From assembly GCF_043729335.1 (NCBI RefSeq), contig NZ_JAYTLQ010000001.1, positions 55,825-119,824 of the forward strand: DNA of 64,000 nucleotides. The letters run 5' to 3'. This document shows, in pieces, positions 51,500-59,731 of this stretch; position 1 is the first letter of the stretch; the number at the start of each line of letters is the position of its first letter. The notes beneath the pieces were generated by a model that was not told the DNA's origin, made no database searches, and worked only from the letters and a program-made list of their open reading frames with translations. Origin of the DNA: Crenothrix sp043729335. Its GTDB lineage: Bacteria > Pseudomonadota > Gammaproteobacteria > Methylococcales > Methylomonadaceae. A program made the position numbers and the translations under genes.

Positions 51500-53251
51500 C
51501 TAAACCAACCATACTGCACCAGTACCCGTCCCTGTAACACTCAATCCATTCACAGTATCACCTACCAATTCTACCAAAGTATCGTGACTGCCATTTTCTT
51601 GAAAAACATAAGCGTTGTCTTCTGCATTAAATACAACGGTATCCCCAGCACTGGTGATATTGGCTTGCAGGTAATCAACAACACTATTGAAATCAGCTTT
51701 AGTAATGACCATAGCGCCGGTATAGTTATCACTGTTATCAAAGCTAATCAAACCATTAGTAACATGATGACTTTGAATCAGACCTGCATCTTTGCCATCT
51801 GCTTGCATCACGTCAGCTGCAATATGCTTACTGAACAAATCTAATTTATCAACACCGATAATAGATGCGCTGCCAGCACCTAGTTTGAAAGCATGCACTT
51901 CGTCAAAGCCATTAACTGGGCTATCCCCAGTGGCAATGCGTACGGTATCAGTAGCGGCGACCGTTTCAGTCAAATCGTAACTATCTTTACCCAAACCGCC
52001 GACCACTATATCCCGGCCTTCACCGCCACCAAGAATGTCATTACCCTTACCACCCAACAAAGTATCGTTACCGCCTAAGCCCAGCAACGTATCATTACCC
52101 GATAAGCCAGACAAGTTATCGTTGCTGTTAACGTCAATAAGATCGCCGACAAGTTTATCGTTAGCGGCACTGCCTTTAAGATTCAAATCATCACTAACCG
52201 AAGCAACAGCAATCGTCATTTTGTAGGCTGCGTTTGAAAATTCCATGCCATCGCTCACTTTAAAAGTAAATTTAGCGTAATCATGGCCATGCGCGTTTGC
52301 GGCGGGAACAAAGGTCAAATCGCCATGATTTAATGTGGATGCGTTAATGATTTGGCCATCTTTAACAGGCATATTATTGAACTTAAGTACGCCATTTTTA
52401 GGAAGACTGGAAATTTGTATTTCCTGCAAACTATCACCTGCATTGCTATCTCTAAAACCAAACGAACCTACCTTAAAGGTGTAAACGTGGTCTTCTTGCA
52501 AACTGATCTTTTGGGCATTTGCGGTAGGAGCGGCATTTGCTAAATAATGACCTTTACCCGCCAGACCATCGCCACCATACATCCATTTTAACGCGGCTAA
52601 ATCATACGGTTGAAAGGTGGCTTTAGGAGCGCCCAGTGCATAGTAAGACATGAGGGTATTTTTAGTATTGTCCTGAGTTGCAGGCAATGTGTAGAGGCCT
52701 TCAAAAGAATGTTTTAAGCCCAAACCATGCCCTACTTCATGCAATAAGGTTTCGTAGCCTCCAGTGCCAATATTGGGTTTATTATTTTCGTAGGCAAATT
52801 CTGCATTATCGAGATAAATATACGCATCGGCTTGGTAGCTAACAACGGTATTATTATTGTTATACGAATAAGAGTATGCAGCTTGGCATAAACCGGCTAC
52901 CGAGTTTCCAGGAAGATTGCTGGTGGCAAAATGGAAATCAGCGGCATTGCCATTGGTGGTTTCAACAAAATGGATACCGGTAATTTTGGCGGCGTAATCC
53001 ATTATGCTGCGGGCGGCAATCATCTGCGCTGCATTAAAACTACCTAACGGCGCAGGTGCGGAACTGGATATTCCTGATTGGATACTAAAGCTATAGTATA
53101 AGGTGTTATGCGCAGGCAAAACAAAATTCCAGTTCGCTCCTGTATCTAACAACGCATCAATTTTAATATCTCCCGAATATTGCGTCACACCCAGCTCTGA
53201 CACGCTAATGGGTCTTAATTTATAAGTGCTTTCTTGCGTTATTGTCGTCAT
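51500..53251 (-). CDS. Secreted M10 serralysin-like metalloprotease with RTX repeats
   Basis: About 583 residues from ATG 53251 (AGG 8 bases upstream). No signal peptide, as expected for type I secretion. The catalytic zinc site LLHEVGHGLGLKH is near residue 172 and the Met-turn TLMSYYALGAP follows. A cadherin/Ig-like domain (about 250-365, SGMEFSNAAYK) precedes RTX nonapeptides at about 375-420 (GNDTLLGLGGNDTLLGGKG), then a C-terminal domain ending AVWLV that would carry the ABC-exporter signal. An extracellular protease; no hlyB/hlyD/tolC genes are nearby. Confidence 0.9.
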   Translation of the reverse strand: MTTITQESTYKLRPISVSELGVTQYSGDIKIDALLDTGANWNFVLPAHNTLYYSFSIQSGISSSAPAPLGSFNAAQMIAARSIMDYAAKITGIHFVETTNGNAADFHFATSNLPGNSVAGLCQAAYSYSYNNNNTVVSYQADAYIYLDNAEFAYENNKPNIGTGGYETLLHEVGHGLGLKHSFEGLYTLPATQDNTKNTLMSYYALGAPKATFQPYDLAALKWMYGGDGLAGKGHYLANAAPTANAQKISLQEDHVYTFKVGSFGFRDSNAGDSLQEIQISSLPKNGVLKFNNMPVKDGQIINASTLNHGDLTFVPAANAHGHDYAKFTFKVSDGMEFSNAAYKMTIAVASVSDDLNLKGSAANDKLVGDLIDVNSNDNLSGLSGNDTLLGLGGNDTLLGGKGNDILGGGEGRDIVVGGLGKDSYDLTETVAATDTVRIATGDSPVNGFDEVHAFKLGAGSASIIGVDKLDLFSKHIAADVMQADGKDAGLIQSHHVTNGLISFDNSDNYTGAMVITKADFNSVVDYLQANITSAGDTVVFNAEDNAYVFQENGSHDTLVELVGDTVNGLSVTGTGTGAVWLV

Positions 53252-53657
53252 AGCGTACCTGCCATTCATATTAACCAATTAAGGGTTTTGAATTTCATGG
53301 CTTATTTTTTGGTTCCCTAAAGAGTTTCCTAAAAAATTGCTTAGCTAATGACTTTTCAAAACCTCGGACAATATAAATAAAGCAGCAATCATGCCAATAA
53401 ATAACACACTGTTATTACAAGCAAAAAAACATACGCACAGGAATATATCAAAAAATCGTCAAGTTTCTATGACAATTTTTTACCGATCACACCATTAAGT
53501 GTCGATAAGATTGGGGGCGCAGCACAGGGCACATATCGACAAATATGTAATCACAAGACGGCAAGACGGCCGTTAAAATGACTAAATAAAACTTGAGGGA
53601 ACTCACAGCACGAAATCAACTTGCCTGTTAGCACTACACTACGAGCGCTCATTCAGT

Positions 53658-53682
53658 CCCCCTCTTTGAAAAAGGGGGGGGG
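53658..53682. terminator. Hairpin after the DUF29 gene
   Basis: CCCCCTCTTT-GAA-AAAGGGGG pairs C-run with G-run around a T/A core; on the minus strand it lies just past the DUF29 stop codon (53700). The rest of the gap 53279-53657 is AT-rich and shows no gene. Confidence 0.55.
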
Positions 53683-53699
53683 TGAACGCATACAAAAAT

Positions 53700-54128
53700 T
53701 TAATCAGGATAAAAGCTTTCATCTATAAGCTGCGCTAATTCCCACGGGCAACTTTCAGGAAAAATACTTTTGCTGATTTTGGTTTCTTTAGCCGCTTTGA
53801 TAACGGCGAGTTTATAAGCGTCTATTAACAGATCATTTAAGACGGATTTTAAGCCTGGATTATCTTTTAAGGCCTTACTGAATTGAATGCGTTGTTCATC
53901 AATCGACAATTGCCAACTTCTTCCGCGCCTTACTTCTTGATATTGCCATTTTAAAAGATGCAATAGCAAAATAGTCAACCGGCTTTCAAGCTCTCGCTTT
54001 TCGCTGCGTCCCATTGTTTCTATTTCCTCAATTAAATTGGCGATATCCAAATCTTTAAATCGGCCATTGCGTAATAATTCGGCTTGCTCAATCGTCCAAC
54101 TGTAAAAATCTTTTTCGTAGTTAATCAT
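53700..54128 (-). CDS. DUF29 family protein
   Basis: Protein of 142 residues matching DUF29: YEKDFYSWTIEQAELLRNGRFKDLDIANLIEEIETMGRSEKRELESRL, then LLHLLKWQYQ and FPESCPWELAQLID. The family is largely helical, common and often multicopy in cyanobacteria and some proteobacteria; function is unknown, with toxin-antitoxin or mobile-element links suggested. It lies 50 bp from the DUF4926/DUF6883 pair on the same strand. Confidence 0.88.
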   Translation of the reverse strand: MINYEKDFYSWTIEQAELLRNGRFKDLDIANLIEEIETMGRSEKRELESRLTILLLHLLKWQYQEVRRGRSWQLSIDEQRIQFSKALKDNPGLKSVLNDLLIDAYKLAVIKAAKETKISKSIFPESCPWELAQLIDESFYPD

Positions 54129-54178
54129 TTTTGCCCCTACTTACACAATAACGCGCTTGCAGATGAATTATTCACATC

Positions 54179-54409
54179 TCACGCAGCATTCAATGACCGT
54201 ACTGCAAGAATATCTGTATGAGTAATAAGACGAACATCCGCTATGTTTAATGTAACAAGCGCTTGAGTTTTGCCCGAACCTGTCACAAACTCTATTTCCA
54301 AGCCATCAGGTTCGTACAGCTCTACCACTGCCCCCATATCACCTACACATAAGCCTTTATTCGGAATATCTGCTTTCAGAATCACTGTATCAAAAAGTTT
54401 TATATTCAT
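54179..54409 (-). CDS. DUF4926 family protein
   Basis: Protein of 76 residues from ATG 54409 (GGAG upstream); the ORF can be read from a TTG two codons earlier. Pattern: FDTVILKADIPNKGLCVGDMGAVVELYEPDGLEIEFV and ALVTLNIADVRLI, a small beta-barrel-like DUF4926. It follows the DUF6883 gene by 2 bp. The pair is often found together and has the look of a small operon such as an immunity or antitoxin pair; this is inference. Confidence 0.8.
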   Translation of the reverse strand: MNIKLFDTVILKADIPNKGLCVGDMGAVVELYEPDGLEIEFVTGSGKTQALVTLNIADVRLITHTDILAVRSLNAA

Positions 54410-54411
54410 TT

Positions 54412-54744
54412 TCAATCTCCTGGATAGGCCGTAATAAACCGTGGAATATTCTCGTCATTAAGTAGCATCCATGCCGTCACGAGCAGAACAGTTCGGTCAG
54501 ATGGTGATGATATATAGCCTCTAACCTCAAATTTTTGGCCATATTTTGTGTGTTCTTTTGCTGTTGCCTCGTTATCAAGAATAATCCTGATATCTGCTTC
54601 CAATCGCTCCCAGTTGTCACTTGTATATCCAAGTGTTCGAAAGTACGCCGCTTTAAATTTACCTACAGGATGCGACGGCGATAACAAATAATCACGTAAC
54701 TTTTCTGGTGGTATGATGGCTTTGTCAATATTGGGTAACATCAT
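54412..54744 (-). CDS. DUF6883 domain protein
   Basis: Protein of 110 residues with the DUF6883 pattern IPPEKLRDYLLSPSHPVGKFKAAYFRTLGY, then YGQKFEVRGYISSPSDRTVLLVTAWML and PRFITAYPGD. DUF6883 is associated with polymorphic-toxin-like C-terminal domains, so a toxin role is a reasonable guess but not shown here. DUF4926 follows immediately. Confidence 0.75.
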   Translation of the reverse strand: MMLPNIDKAIIPPEKLRDYLLSPSHPVGKFKAAYFRTLGYTSDNWERLEADIRIILDNEATAKEHTKYGQKFEVRGYISSPSDRTVLLVTAWMLLNDENIPRFITAYPGD

Positions 54745-54832
54745 GTTCCATTGTTGCAGCTAAAAAATAGTGGTGCAAACTTGCTTATTACGACGACACT
54801 TGGTGGTTGAACTTACTATACGTTGAAGATAC

Positions 54833-56452
54833 TTAACCAAGATCAAATCCCCGATACCCCGAGGTAATCGGAAAACGCCGATCCCGTCCAAACGCTCTCG
54901 GTGTAATTCTGATCCCTGGCGGTGATTGACGGCGCTTATATTCATTCCTGTCCACCAAATTAATCGCCCTGGCAACATGATCCGCTCTAAAGCCAGCGGC
55001 AATAATTTCTTCAGCCGATTGATCCAGTTCCACATAACGTTCCAGTATCGGATCAAGCATGTCATACGGCGGCAAGGAATCCTCGTCTTTTTGGTCGGGT
55101 GCTAACTCGGCAGATGGCGGACGCACCAGCACCCGCTCCGGTATCACCGGCGATACGCTGTTACGGTAGCGTGACAATTGATACACCAACAACTTGGGCA
55201 CGTCTTTAATGGGCGCAAAACCACCGGCCATATCGCCGTATAAAGTTGCATAACCCACGCTCATCTCGCTTTTGTTACCTGTAGTTAGTAACAATTTTCC
55301 CTGTTTGTTGGACATGGCCATTAAAATCACCCCACGACACCGCGCCTGAATATTTTCCTCAGTGGTATCACGGCCGCTACCCGCAAACACCTCTGCCAAC
55401 ATGCCGGTGAACGCAGTTACCGCTGGTTCTATAGGGATAACATGGTATTTAACCCCTAGCGCATCCGCTTGTAATACCGCATCTTCGTTGCTCATATCTT
55501 GGGTATAACGCGATGGCATTAACACGGCTTCCACCTTGTCTGTACCCAAGGCATCGACTGCCAATGCCAATACCAGCGCCGAATCCACGCCACCCGACAA
55601 ACCTAAGATAGCGCCCTGGAAGCCGTTTTTCCGTACATAATCCCTCACTCCCAACACCAAGGCGTTATAGTCGCTGGAAATTTTGGTATACGGCGCTGCT
55701 AACGTAGTTTTTAATGGCTGATTACCTTCAAACTCCACCACGCTGATTTGCTCGGTAAACTCGGCGGCTCTAAAAACCACTTCTCCATATTCATCCATAA
55801 CAAACGATGCGCCATCAAATATCAGCTCATCTTGCCCACCCACCTGATTGACATAGACCAGTGGAATTCCCACGGCTTTAATTTGCTCGCCAATAATTTT
55901 TTCACGTTGGTAGATTTTTCCGGAATGAAATGGCGAGGCATTCAGGGTTAACAATAGCTCGGCACCGGCCTGCTTGTTGGCAGCAATAATGCCACTTTGC
56001 CAGACATCTTCGCACAGCGTTAAACCAATAAACAGGCCATTAAACTCAAATACACACGGCTGGTTACCTGCGACAAAATAACGCTGCTCATCAAACACGC
56101 CGTAATTAGGCAGGGCTTGTTTGCGGTAATTAGCCAACATCACGCCATCTTGTAACACTGCCGCACTGTTATAAAGCTTATCCCCTGCCCTTTCTGGATA
56201 ACCCACTACCACCGCAATCCCGTTAATCCGTTCTGCCAATTGATAGATGGCATTATTGGCGCTATCGATAAAATCTTTGCGTAACAATAAGTCTTCGGCA
56301 GGATAGCCGGTAATACAAAGCTCAGGGAAGACGATGAGGTCTGCGCCCAAGGTATCGCGGGCATGGTTTGATACAGCAATAATGTTATCAACATTAGCGG
56401 CAATATTGCCGACCAAGAAATTGGTTTGGGCTAGGGCGATTTTTAGGGTCAT
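54833..56452 (-). CDS. nadE: Glutamine-dependent NAD+ synthetase
   Basis: Protein of 539 residues fusing an N-terminal nitrilase-fold glutaminase (Glu in VFPELCITGYP, Lys in RKQALPNYGVF, Cys in LTLCEDVWQSG) with a C-terminal synthetase (P-loop GLSGGVDSALVLAL, about 282-295). The C-terminus ITSGYRGFDLG is typical. It amidates deamido-NAD using glutamine nitrogen. It ends 88 bp after the start of DUF6883, reading in the same direction. Confidence 0.96.
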   Translation of the reverse strand: MTLKIALAQTNFLVGNIAANVDNIIAVSNHARDTLGADLIVFPELCITGYPAEDLLLRKDFIDSANNAIYQLAERINGIAVVVGYPERAGDKLYNSAAVLQDGVMLANYRKQALPNYGVFDEQRYFVAGNQPCVFEFNGLFIGLTLCEDVWQSGIIAANKQAGAELLLTLNASPFHSGKIYQREKIIGEQIKAVGIPLVYVNQVGGQDELIFDGASFVMDEYGEVVFRAAEFTEQISVVEFEGNQPLKTTLAAPYTKISSDYNALVLGVRDYVRKNGFQGAILGLSGGVDSALVLALAVDALGTDKVEAVLMPSRYTQDMSNEDAVLQADALGVKYHVIPIEPAVTAFTGMLAEVFAGSGRDTTEENIQARCRGVILMAMSNKQGKLLLTTGNKSEMSVGYATLYGDMAGGFAPIKDVPKLLVYQLSRYRNSVSPVIPERVLVRPPSAELAPDQKDEDSLPPYDMLDPILERYVELDQSAEEIIAAGFRADHVARAINLVDRNEYKRRQSPPGIRITPRAFGRDRRFPITSGYRGFDLG

Positions 56453-56631
56453 GTGTTAAACGGGGGCGTTAGGGTAATGTTAAAAAACAGGTCAGAATTA
56501 TTTTTTGCTTCAGCTTGGGTTAAGTTTTGTTTTGTTACAGTTTAACCGTAAAAGTAAATTTCTTAATGCTAAGCATTATTAAAGTGCTTATAAATTTTAC
56601 TCTCTTAAACTGTAATACCTGAGGCATAAAA

Positions 56632-56958
56632 ATGATAAAAAGAATCTTGTTAATTGCTATTGCTAGCTCCCTGATAACAGCTTGTGCATCGAACACCCCC
56701 AATTATGGCCAAAACTTTGGGCTAAATGGTATGAACAAAGCGGTTATAGGCGGCGGTATTGGCGCTGTAGCAGGTGCAGCAGTGGGTACAGCTTTTGGTG
56801 GCAACGATCTGGGTAATGCAGGTATGGGGGCTTTGGTAGGTGGTGCTCTCGGTGCGGGCGTTGGCGCTATAGTGGATCATCAGCAGCAAAGAAGGCAACA
56901 ACAGCAACAAGGGGGCTGGAATCAAAACCAACCTTATTACAATGGTTATAACCAGTAA
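56632..56958 (+). CDS. Glycine-zipper lipoprotein
   Basis: Protein of 108 residues. Lipoprotein signal MIKRILLIAIASSLITAC, then a Gly/Ala zipper (AVIGGGIGAVAGAAVGTAFGG and GMGALVGGALGAGVGAIV) that forms membrane-packing helices, and a Gln/Arg-rich tail (QQQRRQQQQQ) ending in Asn/Tyr repeats. Such proteins sit in the outer envelope; specific function unknown. A hairpin CAATAGG/CCTATTG at 56998-57018 lies between it and the convergent Uma2 gene. Confidence 0.85.
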   Translation: MIKRILLIAIASSLITACASNTPNYGQNFGLNGMNKAVIGGGIGAVAGAAVGTAFGGNDLGNAGMGALVGGALGAGVGAIVDHQQQRRQQQQQGGWNQNQPYYNGYNQ

Positions 56959-57071
56959 CGCGAAACTTAACTTTATTTACAATCACTGCCAAAGCCGCAA
57001 TAGGATTAACACCTATTGTGCCACCCTGCAATTTAGGCCTTATCGGGGATACGTGAGCTCAAAAGACATAG

Positions 57072-57665
57072 CTATTCAGAACTTTTAACGACCACACCTT
57101 GTTGCAATTGCCTAAACTCATTCAGCTCAGTATTGTCCACACGCTCATAAATACTGTCTACCGTCAAGGTAACCCCGATGGCATCAAAGGTGACGGAATC
57201 GCCTAAATAGTAATAGTCCGGTTGCCAAGCCTTTATTCGCCTGAACACTTGTACAGAAACAATATCTTGCTCAACCAAAACATACTCTTGCAAAGACGGC
57301 AGGTTAATATAACGGATCAGTTTTTGGGTAGTGTCTTTTTTGCGGGTGGATTTTGACAACACTTCAACAATAATGATTGGGGAAACCAGCAGATTGCCGG
57401 TAGCATGGCAATCCACTACTACATCAGGATATACATAATCATTACCAACCTGCACTTTCATGTCGGCCGAAAACGTTTCGCAAGATGTCCCCCTTAAATG
57501 ATTACTAAACCCAACCGCCACATTCATGGCAATTCGGTTATGGTTTAATGCCGATCCTCCCATCGCATAAATCTGGCCACCAATGAATTCGTACCTGACA
57601 TCCGAAGCCGCCTCCAACTGAAAATAGGCTTCTTGGGTCATCGCTATTTCTGGTTCAGGGTTCAT
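57072..57665 (-). CDS. Uma2 family protein (DUF820, PD-(D/E)XK-like)
   Basis: Protein of 197 residues with the Uma2 pattern: MTQEAYFQLEAASDVRYEFIGGQIYAMGG, then YVYPDVVVDC, PIIIVEVLSKSTRKKD and RYINLPSLQEYVLVEQD. The PD...EVLS...K residues fit a restriction-endonuclease fold. These proteins are abundant in cyanobacteria and some proteobacteria and have no firm role. It starts 29 bp behind gltA on the same strand and could be read through from it. Confidence 0.9.
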   Translation of the reverse strand: MNPEPEIAMTQEAYFQLEAASDVRYEFIGGQIYAMGGSALNHNRIAMNVAVGFSNHLRGTSCETFSADMKVQVGNDYVYPDVVVDCHATGNLLVSPIIIVEVLSKSTRKKDTTQKLIRYINLPSLQEYVLVEQDIVSVQVFRRIKAWQPDYYYLGDSVTFDAIGVTLTVDSIYERVDNTELNEFRQLQQGVVVKSSE

Positions 57666-57694
57666 GACGTGTTCCTGCCAAATGAGCGGTTAAA

Positions 57695-58987
57695 TTACCA
57701 ACGCTCCGGCACATCACGCCGTGTCTGCCCAGTATAAAGCTGTCTTGGGCGGCCAATTTTTTGTTCAGGATCAGAAATCATCTCATCCCAATGTGAAATC
57801 CAGCCCACGGTACGTCCCATGGCAAAAATAGCGGTAAACATATTGCTCGGAATACCCAACGCATGCAGCACGATACCGGAATAAAAATCGACATTCGGGT
57901 ACAACTTTTTGGCTATAAAATAATCATCTTCAAGCGCGATACGCTCCAATTCCAGCGCCAGCTTAAACAACGGATCATCATGCAAGCCCAGTTCAGTCAG
58001 TACCTCATGACAGGTTTCACGCATTAGTTTGGCGCGGGGATCGTAATTTTTATAGACTCGATGGCCAAAACCCATCAACCTGAAACTATCGTTTTTATCC
58101 TTGGCCTTGGCGATATAGGTGGGTATTTGAGAAATATCGCCGATTTCCTTCAGCATGTTAAGTGCGGCTTCGTTAGCACCACCGTGCGCCGAACCCCAAA
58201 GACAGGCAATCCCTGCGGTAATACAGGCAAACGGATTGGCACCACTGGAACCGGCTAATCGTACTGTTGATGTCGAGGCATTTTGCTCGTGATCAGCATG
58301 CAAAATTAAAATTCTATCCAGCGCCCTCACCAATACCGGATTAGGCTCGTACTCATCACATGGCGTGGCTTGCATCATACGCAAAAAGTTTTCCACGTAT
58401 TTTAATTTATTTTGTGGGTACATAAACGGCGACCCGACACTGTATTTGTAACACATCGCCACAATCGTCGGGACTTTGGCAATCAAGCGGATAGCGCTAA
58501 TATAGCGATCCTTTGGTGAATGTATATCCAAAGAATCATGATAAAACGCTGACAGCGCCCCCACCACACCGACCATAATTGCCATAGGATGGGCATCACG
58601 CCTAAAACCTTTAAAAAAGTTAGTTAACTGGTCATGCACCATGGTATGCGTAGTAACATCTTTTTCGAATTCCTTTAGCTGATCTGCATTAGGCAGCTCA
58701 GCTTCCAACAACAAGTAACACACCTCCAAAAACGTACATTTTTCAGCCAGCTGCTCTATGGGATAACCGCGATACAACAACACACCGGCTTCGCCATCAA
58801 TATAAGTAATTGATGAGCGGCAACTGGCCGTGGAAGTAAAGCCAGGATCGTAAGTAAACATACCCGTGTGTTTGTACAAGGCCTGTACATCAATAACATC
58901 CGGCCCGGTAGTCCCAGATAACACAGGTAGCTCACAGAGAGACTCAGATTGCTCGTTATTTAAGGTAACATTACTTAATTTGGTCAT
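57695..58987 (-). CDS. gltA: Citrate synthase
   Basis: Protein of 430 residues, the hexameric gammaproteobacterial type. Active-site motifs: ILHADHEQNASTSTVRLAGSSGANPFACI (His), GFGHRVYKNYDPRA (His) and NVDFYSGIVLHALG (Asp). N-terminal strand domain present. It condenses acetyl-CoA with oxaloacetate. It lies 70 bp after eda in the same direction, linking Entner-Doudoroff pyruvate to the TCA cycle. Confidence 0.97.
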   Translation of the reverse strand: MTKLSNVTLNNEQSESLCELPVLSGTTGPDVIDVQALYKHTGMFTYDPGFTSTASCRSSITYIDGEAGVLLYRGYPIEQLAEKCTFLEVCYLLLEAELPNADQLKEFEKDVTTHTMVHDQLTNFFKGFRRDAHPMAIMVGVVGALSAFYHDSLDIHSPKDRYISAIRLIAKVPTIVAMCYKYSVGSPFMYPQNKLKYVENFLRMMQATPCDEYEPNPVLVRALDRILILHADHEQNASTSTVRLAGSSGANPFACITAGIACLWGSAHGGANEAALNMLKEIGDISQIPTYIAKAKDKNDSFRLMGFGHRVYKNYDPRAKLMRETCHEVLTELGLHDDPLFKLALELERIALEDDYFIAKKLYPNVDFYSGIVLHALGIPSNMFTAIFAMGRTVGWISHWDEMISDPEQKIGRPRQLYTGQTRRDVPERW

Positions 58988-59057
58988 GGATTTCTCTCGA
59001 TTTCAGCGCCTTACACGCTACGTTTAACTCATTATGATCTATCAAATGCCCATTGCG

Positions 59058-59696
59058 CTACATTAACTGAACAGCTTGCCGTGCTAATTCAGTAATCCGT
59101 ACCCAGTCTTTTGCCTTCACAGCATCGCTAGGCGCTAACCATGAGCCACCCACACAAGCCACATTGCTTAGCTGCAAATACGCTTTATAATTTTCCACTG
59201 AAATCCCCCCCGTCGGACAAAATGTCGCGTGTGGAAAAGGCCCGGCAATCGATTTCAATAAAGGTATACCCCCCGCCGCTTCGGCCGGAAAAAACTTAAA
59301 ATGATCCAGGCCATATTCCATGCCCAGCATCAGCTCCGACAAGGAGGCTACACCTGGAATTAAAGCTATGTTACCTGCACAAGCCGCTTCGAGCAATTTT
59401 GGCGTTAATCCGGGACTAATGGCAAATACGGCTCCAGCTTGCTCTGCCGCACGTAACTGCTCTGGGGTAGCGATTGTACCTGCACCCACAATAGCACCTT
59501 CAACTTGTTCACTGATTAGCTTGATAGCCTCCAAAGCTATTGGGGTGCGAAGGGTTATTTCCAAAACGCGAATACCGCCTGCAACCAAAGCTTTTGCCAA
59601 CGGCACGGCATCGTCAATATTTTGGATGACCATTACCGGCATGACAGGCCCAGTGGTTAACACATCTTTAGGTTGAATTTTCCAGTTATTACTCAT
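59058..59696 (-). CDS. eda: KDPG/KHG aldolase
   Basis: Protein of 212 residues. Schiff-base Lys in LDHFKFFPAEAAGG and TFCPTGGISVENYKAYL; N-terminal catalytic Glu in LEITLRTPIALEAI and ISPGLTPKLL. It splits 2-keto-3-deoxy-6-phosphogluconate into pyruvate and glyceraldehyde 3-phosphate. It is 35 bp behind edd on the same strand. Confidence 0.97.
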   Translation of the reverse strand: MSNNWKIQPKDVLTTGPVMPVMVIQNIDDAVPLAKALVAGGIRVLEITLRTPIALEAIKLISEQVEGAIVGAGTIATPEQLRAAEQAGAVFAISPGLTPKLLEAACAGNIALIPGVASLSELMLGMEYGLDHFKFFPAEAAGGIPLLKSIAGPFPHATFCPTGGISVENYKAYLQLSNVACVGGSWLAPSDAVKAKDWVRITELARQAVQLM

Positions 59697-59731
59697 TAAC
59701 TTACTCAGTATTGAAGAGGTAAAAGTTGCAA

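Noticed and set aside
54760..55065. 101-residue open frame, minus strand
   Set aside because: It is another frame of the nadE 3' region; nadE is clearly the real gene and this frame has no recognisable features.
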